From positions 1,862,054 to 1,926,053 of the forward strand of contig CAJINV010000005.1 of NCBI GenBank assembly GCA_905178155.1: DNA of 64,000 bases. Direction: 5' to 3'. The translations under genes were made by a program, and so were the position numbers. Under the pieces are notes generated by a model. It was given only the letters and a program-made list of their open reading frames with translations. It did not search any database and was not told the DNA's origin. This DNA comes from Amoebophrya sp. A120. Its lineage: Eukaryota; Sar; Dinophyceae; Syndiniales; Amoebophryaceae. This document shows positions 10,201 to 20,024 of this stretch, in pieces; the stretch's first letter is position 1, and each line of letters begins with the position of its first letter.

Positions 10201-13200
10201 CAGCACAAGTTTGCTCTGCATGACACAGAAAACCTGTATTTGTGTAGCTAGTACTTGAAAACACGTACGAAAATAGCCACTGATGCATGTCCAGCATGAC
10301 AAGCGTATACAGTTTTGCACTTTCTGCAACACAAAGTTACACTTACACAGTTTTTTTCTTGCATAAAGGTTCTCCTGCATGCAGTGCATGAAGTACTCCT
10401 CTTCGGCAATGGTCTGTTGGTGTAGTTTGAATTTTATCATATCATTTCATGGCAATTAGGCTATTCAGGCATCAAGAAAGCAGGCATCAAGAAAGCAGTA
10501 GCGATTCTTTTAGAACGAGGTGTAATGTGCGACTACACAAGTTTTCTGCAAGAATTGTTGTATTTCTACATGAAACAAATGGCTGCAGAATAAAATCATT
10601 ATCATACCAGATCCCTTGGCACGTCTGGGCCGGTGGAAAAAAATTCCGATGGCTGCAAGGGCTCGCTAGCTGCTGGGTAGGCCAATTCGCGACACAGCTG
10701 CAGATACGTCCGATACCAGGATTCGTAGACCCGCGAGAGTTTGTGCTTCAACAGGCTATTTGACCGTCTGCTGCTGCTATTGGACGGCGCGGGAGACGGG
10801 GCAACAGCACCACCAGCAATGCCTCCGCCGCCCGGAGTAGATAATTGCTGCGGTTGTGCTACCAACATTGGAGGTGCCACTATCGGGTTGTTCGCACCAC
10901 CACCGGTCGCCTTCGCGGCGCCCGCTTGTTCGGGGCTCGACGTGGCTGAGAAGGCAGGAAGAGAGCTCTGCTCAATAATCCTCCTGCAGGTGGGACAGAA
11001 AGTCGGTAGCATGGACCGCGTCAACTGCTTCCACTTTCTGCGGCACAGCGGGTTCCCGCAAACGCGAAACACGTGCTCGAACTCGCCGGACCGCGAGGAG
11101 CGGAAGATCAACGCCTCCTCGGCGCGAAGGGACACCTGCAGGTCCTTGTACCTGGCGAGTTTATTGTGTTGCGGCACTACTAGTTCACCTTTGCTCTCAG
11201 CTGCACTCCTGGTCGAGGATGAATTGGCGGAGACAATCTCCCGAAGCAGCTGCAGCGTCATCTGCACTGGTTCCTCTTTTTCTTTACTTCCGGTGCCGGT
11301 CCTTGATGAAGCTCCTGCGACGGAGACATTTGTGGTTTCAGTGGCACCAGTTTCTTGTCCGTCCACTCTACCACTACCGCCATCGTCGGTGGTCAACAGC
11401 ATGTTCATCGGATTTGCCGCGTGGTCCGCTATCCCCGAGCCGGGCACGGCGGGCAGCACCGGGTCGGAATGCCCGATCGGCAATATCGAACAAAAAAGTG
11501 TTAATGTTACGGTTTTGCATTTTTTGCATTAAAAATTTTTTGTGGGTTCACTGCCCGTATTATGTGAATGCGTAAAGAGACCCGCTCACTCTTTTAACTA
11601 TTGCGGGACTCTGAAGTAGCTAACTTTGTTTGAGTTAGCTAGTGCACAAGGTCTGACGGCGCGGAACTTCGCCTACCGGGGCCGCCCCATGACGCACCTT
11701 CCGCGCCACGTGGGCTCCTGGACCCGGTCGCAGCGCCTCCACACCAGCTCGGTGTCGGCGGAGCCTGCTTTTCAGCTGTTTGGGGGCGCTTCGTGGGCGG
11801 CAGCTACTGCAAGCCACCTGGTTGAGAGATGATCTCGAGTTGCCACCATCCTCGCCGCCGCCATCGACCCTGAGGATGGACCTGCTTTTGGCAGGCAGAG
11901 TCGACCATACCGTGCTGTCTAAAAAGTGTTAACGGTTTTTTCGGGTCATAGGGAATTCCGCCGAAAAAATCCATGATTTGCCATCAATGTGAGGCCAGAT
12001 TTCGCAGTCACCCAGAAAAACCGTTAACACTTTTTAGACAGCATGCTATGATCGACTTACCCTGTCCAAAACCCTGCAGGCCAAGAAGTACGGGCTCTGG
12101 GGAGGATAAATCGACCATAGCGCGCTGTCTAAAAAGTGTTAACGGTCATTTTTTGGCATTTTCATACAAAAAAGCATGCTTTTGGCAGGCTGGGGCGATC
12201 ATACTGCCCATTCTAAAAAGTGTTAACGGTTTTTTTGGGTGACTGCAAAATTTGGGCACTTTGTTGCCCGAATTTTCCCAATTTCCCTCATCCTCGAAGT
12301 CACAGCTTTTCTGCTTCATGGAGAGAACTTGGCGAGATGGCTCAAAAGCTGCAGCGCGATGACTAGAAACGCAGCGAGCCTATACAGTTCTATGGTGGCG
12401 ATATGGTGGAGGGTTGCGCGGACCTTTCGGGGGGTTGTCGCATAGACTGATATGCCGACACATGACGCACGCCTTTTATGACAGACTTCATGGCGAAAGG
12501 TCGCCAACATCACTGCCATATCATGCCAAAACAGTCAGAGCCGCGGCGCCCGTGCTCTTCCTCCGGAGGTTGCGCTAGACTCGGGCGCGGAATGGAATAC
12601 TTTGTGTACTAGCTAGCTCAAACTGATGACGCTACGACAGAGTTCCGCGGTAGCTAGTATCATGAAAAGTGCTGACTTTTACATGAAAAAAAAGCCACTG
12701 AGCGGAAAAAAATTTTTTGTTCCAAAAATCGCCGAAGCCGTAACGTTAACACTTTTTTGCTCGATATTTTTTAGCACGGCAGGCAGCACCGGGTCGGAAT
12801 GCCCGATCGGCAGCCGGAGTATCAAAAGGAAAAATCCCCCCTCCCCATATCGAAACGAAATTTCTGATGCTTGATTTGCGTACACAAATCAGGCCCGTCT
12901 TGCTGGGGAGGACTGCAGGCATATACCAAGCCTGGGTCGAGGGGTTTTGACGTAGGGGACTAGCATGACAGACGTCGGCCCTGTAAGCCCAACAGCATCA
13001 CAAACCGCCGGCATAATGCGGCGGACTCTCTGGCTTTGCCTTCTTGCAAGACAGACAGGATTTGTGACCTCAAATCTGCATCACAAATTTTCAGACGAAT
13101 GAGTTTTCAATATGGGGAGGGGGGATTTTTCCTCTCAATACGGAGTTCTTCATCCTCATTCAGCGTATGCATTAAGTCCAGAGGGTTTTTATTCCCTGCC

Positions 13201-14985
13201 ATCGTGCTCGCGGAGCGGCTGTTCAAATACCCGGCGGGCGCAGACATTACACCCGCAGGACTTGGTAACGACAAGGAGCTCGACGTCATCGTGTTTGGCG
13301 CGTTGGTGCCGTTATTTGTTCCGCCGCCATAGTGGGACGGGGTTGTGCCATTCGGGGAAGACACGTTTGTCCCCGCGCTGTTGTGCCTCTCCGCGTAGAT
13401 CAGCTCGCCGTGCTGGTTCCGCAACAGAGAACTGGTCGGTGTGTTAGACCGCGAATCTCCACCATGGTAAAAATTCGTCGGCGTGCCCTGGACCGACTTC
13501 GCCAGACGGCTCGGGACATCAATCGGGAAGCTGTTGGTCCGCTGCGCCGACGCCATCATGGCCGAGGGGCTGGATTCCGATTTTCCCTGGTGTATGGATT
13601 GCAAAAATGTCTGGGTCTGGAAACTTGTGATGCTAAAAGTGAATGGTAGACGGACTGCAATACGCAGCTATGCATGACAAATTTTTTGGCTCCCATGTCT
13701 TACGTATTCCGCATGGCAAACTGCGTTCTTGCATGACAGGTAAGAGGGCGTTTTCGTGCCTATGCAACACAGATTCTCAAGTCATGCCAGACAAGCATGA
13801 CAAACTTGCATACTTCCAGACCCAGACATTTTTACATTTGATATGGTGGATCAGCTGACCACTCGTCGTTCTCGATCTACCGGCGGACGTAGCGGATTGG
13901 TATGGAGTTCTCAAATGTTACATTCTCAACTGTTACATGAATTTGTAATGCAAGAACGGCAAAAGTGAAAGGGGGAAGATTGCTCCTTTTGCATTACAAA
14001 TTCCGCACAGATTTACATGCTTTTTAGCCCTCCGGGGATTTGTCATGCGTAGCCGCTTGATTATCTGCATCTGGCGGCTTCTGCTTCAGGTAGTTTTGCA
14101 TGACAAATCCATGTAACAGTTGAGAATGTAACGTTTGAGAATGCCATAATTGGTTCGGCGTTCTTCTGCCGGAATTATGGGTCGTCGCGGCCGCGGCGGA
14201 GGTGGTCGTGTGTCTAGCGAGCATAGAAGTACTTGAAGCCGCGGCCGAGGGGGTGCCTTGGATCAGCTGGATGTTGGCGGCGGTCAGGTTTATCGGGGTG
14301 GGTTGGGGGTTATTACTACCAAACTGCTGCTGTTCTTGTAGCCGCCTGCGATTTTCGTCAAGGTTTGACGCGGTCTTCTGCCCGATCACGTGGACCCGAT
14401 CCGCCTCCTCCACGTCGATCGTCAAACGCTGGGCCGCGGCGGCCATGTTCGGCGTTGTTTTCCCCGATCCGCCGCCCGTCAGGGGCGTTTTGTTCGCGCC
14501 GGTGGAAGTCGACTTCGGCGTGGAAACGCGGCTGTTCGTTGACAGCTCGGGAGGATTTTTCGTCGCGTTGGCAGCACCGCTAATGTTCAACGCGTTTACC
14601 AGGTCGGTTTTCACTGTTGGTCCGCCGCCGACCTGATTTTCGTTTTGGATGGTGGATCATGGGAGAAACGAAAGAGAAAAAGAGAGGGACAATCACGAAA
14701 TGAAGCGTATAACTGGTAGTGAATTCGGCACTTTTTTGACCCGAGACACGGTGATGCTTTGTGTCCTCCACCAGACACAACGAGAACGACCACGCAGGTG
14801 CGTACCATGGAAAAGCTACGTAGTGCATCAAGTGTTGTATCATAACCAGGATAGACTAGCTGCACACAACAAGCAAATTTTGTCCTTACGTCAAACTCCT
14901 CCACAAGGCCCTTCAGTGCCTCGAGCAACTCGTCCCGCTCGGCGGAGTTGCTCGAGTTCCGGAGGCGGTCCCGGATGATGTCCAT
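7249..14985 (-). CDS. Asn/Gln-rich protein with Cys4 finger, 1203 aa
   Basis: Exons 14985-14890, 14632-14149, 13900-13844, 13592-13141, 12819-12774 joined to 11443-10608, 10413-10366, 10154-9974, and 9753-8853 joined to 7779-7249. Three introns are GT-AG: 14889-14633 (GTAAGG), 10607-10414 (GTATGA) and 9973-9754 (GTATTG). Four are short introners and two are long insertions with exon duplications. The sum is 3612 nt, 1204 codons, in frame throughout. The ATG at 14985 directly follows TTTCCAGT, a likely acceptor. The middle carries a CGNPLC-x18-CPTC zinc-finger-like pattern. The C-terminal third is Asn/Gly/His/Gln-rich. This suggests a nucleic-acid-associated or condensate protein. The family is not recognised. 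Confidence 0.82.
7780..7809 (-). repeat. 30-bp exon duplication, left copy (insertion L1)
   Basis: Matches 8853-8882 at 29 of 30 bases. It encodes the exon segment STTNLRPMA on the minus strand, so the same codons occur on both sides of the L1 insertion. Confidence 0.9.
7808..8847. mobile_element. L1: 1.04-kb TIR insertion in coding sequence
   Basis: Terminal inverted repeats begin TTATCAAAGGAGCAAGTGAA (left) and TTATCACAGGGGCAAATGAA (right, reverse complement), with similarity continuing for about 40 bp. Interior copies of GGAGGTGTAATCACTT at 8167 and 8485, with the inverse at 8379-8394, can form hairpins. The insertion sits between two near-identical copies of 30 bp of host exon. Deleting 1073 bp (one exon copy plus insert) keeps the frame through the last 531 nt of the gene. 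No transposase-like frame was seen. Confidence 0.8.
8853..8882 (-). repeat. 30-bp exon duplication, right copy (insertion L1)
   Basis: Partner of 7780-7809, with one mismatch (GAAGG against GGAGG). Confidence 0.9.
10155..10365. mobile_element. Introner, family E
   Basis: Inverted termini AAAAAAACTGTGAAAGTGTA and TTACACTTACACAGTTTTTT. Flanks AAGGC/AAGGT match 4 of 5. Excision joins Asn-Leu to Pro-Val in frame. Confidence 0.9.
11444..11482 (-). repeat. 39-bp exon duplication, left copy (insertion L2)
   Basis: Matches 12774-12812 at 38 of 39 bases. It encodes PIGHSDPVLPAV on the minus strand. Confidence 0.92.
11484..12766. mobile_element. L2: 1.28-kb TIR insertion in coding sequence
   Basis: About 29-bp terminal inverted repeats with two differences, carrying the family H-like word ACAAAAAAGTGTTAA. 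Inside are three direct copies of CTAAAAAGTGTTAACGG (about 11920, 12128 and 12213), plus an inverted copy at 12010-12043 that pairs with 11913-11946. The whole lies between two copies of 39 bp of host exon. Deleting one 1330-bp period restores the frame of the 7249-14985 gene. No transposase-like frame was found. Confidence 0.82.
12774..12812 (-). repeat. 39-bp exon duplication, right copy (insertion L2)
   Basis: Partner of 11444-11482, with one mismatch at 12781. Confidence 0.92.
12820..13140. mobile_element. Introner, family G
   Basis: Inverted termini carry AAAAATCCCCCCTCCCCATA and its complement. Perfect CGGAG duplication (12815-12819, 13141-13145). Excision joins Glu-Leu-Arg to Leu-Pro-Ile in frame. 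Confidence 0.92.
13593..13843. mobile_element. Introner, family A
   Basis: Family A termini. Perfect TGGTG duplication (13588-13592, 13844-13848). The interior is close to the reverse complement of the copy at 53146-53405. Confidence 0.92.
13901..14148. mobile_element. Introner, family C
   Basis: Inverted termini carry TCTCAAATGTTACATTCTCA and its complement. Perfect ATTGG duplication (13896-13900, 14149-14153). Excision joins Pro-Asn-Gln to Ser-Ala-Thr in frame. Confidence 0.92.
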
Positions 14986-16226
14986 ACTGGAAACTCGGCT
15001 GCGTTGCCCAAGTTGCCCCGGCTCGGTAAAGACTCAAGAATAGCGGTACAACAAGAACTAGTTGCAGGATTGTAGTACTGCTCCTGCACCAGGACAGAGC
15101 GCTCTGTCAGCCGCCGTGCTTCGAAGCCTTTCTGCAGTGGTCGTCCCCTGTCGCGGCGCCGGGGATTGATCACATGATCATGCGGGTAGCCCTTACTGCG
15201 GTGAGGTAGCAACTGCAGCTTTCTCTGCCATTTTTCGAACGTGAATTGAATTAATAGCAGGAGGGGGGTATAGAGAAAGAGAATTATCCGAAGTAGTAAA
15301 TGTTTGTTTAAGAACGTCGTGTAGTACTGTGAGGAAAAACGAATAAACGTCAACTCATCATGTTTCAAACTCAAAGAGAAGGTAGAAGAACAAACGAACG
15401 AAAGCGTGAGGGCGGTTTATTTTCAGATTACGTGCGAAGCTGCGCAGCCTGACAGATAGAATTCGAAGAACAAAACTGAAGATGGCCTTGTTGTATGTAG
15501 TTGTACCCGCAAAAGTAGCGACGCCTTCTACTAGCAGGATTTTTGCAATTTGATGAAAAGAATTTTGACATGACAGAGGTAGCAAAAAAAGACCGTGCTT
15601 GGCAACAGATTCGCTTTGGCGCGGCAGTGTGCAACAGAAGCGGCAAAAAGCAACTCCAACCGTATCTCTTCATCTCTCTCGCTCTCGAAAAAGGCAGGCG
15701 CATGCTGCGTTTTTCTAAACCGATCATGTGCATCTGCTGCACAACTCTCAGGTTCAGTCCGACACCTGCAGTTTAATCTATCATGTTGAGAAAAAAGACT
15801 TCTCGGACATAATGAAAAAACCGACTTACGTGTCACCAAGCTACTCGAAAGAAATTTTCTGATCGGTACAGCCAGTAAAAACCAGCACTTCTTCAGCACA
15901 CCACTTTTCATAAGGTGAAAACCAGCTCTCCTTTCTGAGCTCTGTGTCAGTGCTTCATCCTGCTTTTCTACACAATCATAGTCTATTGCCGATCAGTGGT
16001 TCCATACTTTCTGTATTGCTGATCCAACAACTAAGCTTGTCGCGGTCCACCAGCAGACTGCCGCACTTTTTCTATATCTGTTTGGACCTGGTACACCAGT
16101 TACAAAGGAATTTATTCGAATAAATTGATACGCTTTTATTCGAGTTCTTCTCAACGCAACAGACCAGGAATAGCTTTCGACAGCTGCAAATGGCGCCGGT
16201 CGTCCTACAATCGTCTCGTCTTGCGC
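14986..16226. other. Intergenic or 5' leader region
   Basis: Upstream of the ATG at 14985 and downstream of the EEP gene. An AG one base before the ATG (TTTCCAGT) could be a cis- or trans-splice acceptor. Reading frames at 15358-15911 lack good start codons and domain character, so I do not call them. Confidence 0.4.
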
Positions 16227-19200
16227 TTACAGCACTTCAAGCCGCCACTTCTTGTGATCCGCATCGGCTTCATCGATTTCCCCGGGAAGTGAAGTGTAGG
16301 CGGGCCGGCGTCGTTTTGTATCGGTCACGTGTGCAAAAGAAAGAAACTTCTGGAATAAAGCAAATGCATCGACAAAAGGACTAAAAAGTACGACCTGTGA
16401 CAGCTGCATGTGCGTTTTTCTTCTGTCATACTGCAACTGAAGCAAAGCAGCTCCTCGCAAAAACGAAATCATGCCAAAGATCATGTTGTATTGTACTGAA
16501 GTAGAGATCTTCTGGAAGTTATACTTATACAGAATCATCTGCATTTTTCCAGGTTATGGCCGCGAGAGGATCGCGTGTAGTTTACCGTAGATACATCAAC
16601 CAAAGCCTCCAAGCCAAAGGCTTCCTCGCGCGTGGGGCTTTCCCCGCTCGTCTGGGCCGGTATGACCAATCGCATTGCACCCCCTGCATCCATCCCCACC
16701 GGCAACTGCCAGTTGCAAAAAATCCCTGCATCCTTGTGCTTTTCTACGTCTGGCGTCGCAACGGCAGCAATAACGCGCCGCTTTTCATTCGGTGTTTTTT
16801 CGCGCAGGCCGCACATGACCAACCGATTCAGTTTGTTTTCCGGGTCGTAGGTGACGAGTTGATACAGGTCCTGCCATATGCATTGCAAAACCATTATAGT
16901 TGTACTAGTTGCTATTTTTCCATCAGAAATTTTCTCGGAAAGACAACTGGAATTTGTCAATCTAATTCTGATTAAGGTTAAGCTTGCTTGATGCCATTCA
17001 ATAGAAGGTACTGCAACTGACAGTACGAGTACGATGAATTTTGCAATGGATAGGCCATTCCTCCTCTCCCACCGGCACCACCGTCCACTTTGCCAAGGCA
17101 CAAGGCGTCGCGTCAGTATCGTGCGCATACGTCATCACTTCGCGCCCGCGATTGTCTCCGTCCATGCTTTATCAGGAGAAAATCGCTAGAGAGAATTTTT
17201 ATCAAGTCATACGCACTTGTTTCTATCTTGAGATGCAAAGAGCACGGCGCGAAAAATACGGAGAAAGCTGTCACGGGTAGCCGCCCGCAAAAGCATGTAG
17301 CGTGTTTAGTTCACGATATTTCCGATCATGCAATTCATTGCATTTTCCACATGAAAACAACAAGTGGGACGATGATATCATGCTGCTTTTTGCGTGTAGT
17401 TCTTTACACAATCATACGCTGAAATTGTTCCAGTCTGGCTTGCCACGCGCGTACAGGAACTCATCAGCGCTGTTCCGTATCAAGACTGTGCTCCATTTAT
17501 TCCAGGAAGTGGTCCCGGCACTCGGCGACTCGCCCTCGCTCACGACGGCGGACACTATCAGTGAGAAACTTTTTACCGTCGACTTCGAATCTTTATGCGC
17601 ACTGAAATACAAATGCTTCTGAGCTGAATATTAGGAGACTCTTCATTATTCATTGACTTACCATGCCTGATTGAGTGGTTGTATTCTGAAAGGAAATCAC
17701 AGCCATAGATAGGGGCAGTTCGCGTCTGGTGATGGAGGTAAACAGGTTCGCACAGAGTAGCATTCGAAACCACGTTAAATTGCATCTCCAGCTCGAAGTG
17801 GTCTGACGGGAAATGGCCCGGAGCAGTATCCTTTGCAAAAGTTTGGGATCTCAGCATCTGTAAGCACACAACGAGGACACGCACGACAGACGTATTGCAG
17901 TTTGACACTCCTGGCAGTGACATTCTCATTTCTTCGTATGTCAACAAGCATGTCAAAACTTATGTCGTGTCGTGGTTGCCGCGTGCTTTTGCTTTATCAT
18001 TTGCCTCTACTTTTACATTCCCTAGCCGCGCTTGTTCCGCAACTCTTCTGTGCCCACTCGGTGCCGTGTGTCAGGTAGCGGCCGCAGGTTTGGACCTGAG
18101 GTGAAAGTTACAAAGGTAGCAAAGTTGAGAACAAAAATGCTCTGTACAGTGACACTTTGCGCAGGTAGTTTTGGTGCAAATCCAAGTGTATTTAATGAAA
18201 CCACAATTGTTCGAAAAAAAACTATAGATACGACAGATCTGCTCTTGAGTCTTCAAGCTGTACCTTTGTGCAAGATGAAATCAATTCGGCGAAACGCCGC
18301 TTCGTTGTGTTGCGTCGTTCCGTTCGGAAGAGCGGCCGGATAGGTGTCTCGTCCCGCAGGACCGTCGAAGTTCGCGAACGCGTCGCGAAAGCCCCAGTGC
18401 TGTGCGCGCCGGTACCATTCTTCCGTTGGCGGCCCGTTCATATCTCCGGTCAGAACGAGGTTGAAGTGCTCCGGATTAATGCTTGTTCCCGACGTGGTGG
18501 CTTTTTTATTCGCGGCGTCCAGAAGTCCTGCCATCGCCAGCTCCAATTCTGCACCCCGGTTCGTTTCTCCACCATCGGCCACACTCTTAGAGTCCATATG
18601 AACATTCCCACACACAAACAAAACCCCGTCTTCCGTGCGGAACATTTGCACGAGCATGGGCCGATAATTGCAATCCTTGTAATTCGGTGTCGGTTTTTCA
18701 CAAGCCTCGCCGCGTGTGCGTTGCCGGTACACTCCCTCCCCAGCCCACGCGATTTGCCCCCACGGCCGTGGGGAGCTGGAGGCTTCACCACTCTCGTCCC
18801 ACTCGGGCAAAATCGCCAGGGACTGCACATCGTTGTCCCATCGTATCGCCGCGCCGGTCGTACTCTGCACGCGCATCAGGGAATTCTGCGGCCGGCGCGC
18901 CTGCCCCAGAATCTCCGCCAGGTGCCAGAAATACATCTGCTGGGTGTCCGGGCCGCTGCCCGTCGTGTCGCCGCTGTCCTCTCGGGCTTCGACCACCTTG
19001 GCCTTGCTCTCCTGCAAGTGCAACACCTGCAGGTCTAGCCCGTTCTGCTCTGCTTCCGGGTCCGCGAGCGAGCTGCGAAACAGCGCAGACGGCATGCCGG
19101 CCCGGCGGAGGCCCCAATCGTCATTGCTTCCACCGACGTTGTATGATACTACGCGAAAACGAGTGGGGTTGGAATCTTCATCCTCGTCCGGGGGCAGTTA

Positions 19201-19743
19201 TCCTACCAGAAAAGGCACCAGACGCACACCCATCACGCAAGTACTAGTACCGTGGTCATGATGCGTCATTTTTCCCCAAGGAGACAGATTCGTTGGAGCG
19301 AGAAAGGTAGGAGCTGTACTTTCGAATTCGACGGATACGGAACAACCGCGGTACACGAGTGTACTACAGGGAACAAATTTACTTCTCCAGAAAGAATTGA
19401 ACCTGCTCTACCGTCATGACGGTAAAACTTACTACGGGTCCTCGTGCGCTTTTCTTCTGCTTCGTACCGGGTGAGGTCCCGGCCGACTCTCGCGGAAATC
19501 CACACCGAAAACCATTGTCGCGGGGAACGAGAGTTGTTCTGCTCGTGACCAGAGATCGTCAAACTCTGTTTTATTTCCGGCACCGTCGTGGTTCACCGGA
19601 ACTAACCCTACTGGAACTTCCACCGCCTCCACCAAAAACTGTTGCCAATCAAATTTCAAACCAGTTGTTAGTCCGGAAGTAGACCTGCTGTACGCGTTGT
19701 TCCGGCCAATCTCGATCTCGGCTTCGCCGAGACCCGGGAGCAA
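16227..19743 (-). CDS. Endonuclease/exonuclease/phosphatase-family protein
   Basis: A metal-dependent EEP hydrolase spread over several exons. The core exon (about 19140-18266) shows the N-terminal strand VVSYNVGG, the metal-binding Glu in LHLQES, GNVHMDS, LTGDMN and RIDFILHK. The next exon (about 17860-17662) supplies the catalytic FPSDHF. That order and spacing match the family, whose members cleave nucleic acids, phosphoinositides or sphingolipids; the substrate is not evident. Later exons: about 17601-17419, about 17168-17053, 16876-16586 and about 16350-16227. They form a C-terminal extension with no domain I recognise. The exon at about 19743-19430 may be the N-terminus. Donors GTAAGT (17661) and GTATGA (17418) are canonical. 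Exon phases near 18260 and 19150 are not resolved. Confidence 0.7.
16877..17052. mobile_element. Introner, family D (diverged)
   Basis: Left terminus TATGCATTGCAAAA, right terminus TTTTGCAATGGATA, with GTACTAG/GAGTAC inward. Flanks TGCCA/GGCCA match 4 of 5. Excision gives Glu-Glu-Trp-Gln-Asp-Leu in frame in the EEP gene. Confidence 0.8.
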
Positions 19744-20024
19744 CCAACCGGAACCTTGCGGGGAAAAACACGGCTTCGCAGTCGTGGTGGAGTCGTGCTG
19801 CTTCTATGCAATACAAATTTATTACCGTACTCTACAACAACACAGCTTCACGTCTCTACTACTACAAAATCAAAATGCACCAAAAATTTTCCCACCACGG
19901 AGTTGACCCGACCTTTACCGCATGTGCTAACTTGTCCTGTTGAAGAAGGTTCTTGGGCGGGAATGCTGCAGAATTTGTCATGCATGGAGAGCCTGTGTAC
20001 GTCTGCGTCCGAGTCCGTCGTCGC

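Noticed and set aside
12239-12519. Short frames inside L2 as element-encoded protein
   Set aside because: Fewer than 70 codons each, overlapping on both strands, with no recognisable motif.
18268-19261. Plus-strand frames opposite the EEP exon
   Set aside because: The minus strand carries the ordered EEP motifs; the plus frames are Arg/Pro/Ser-rich shadows.
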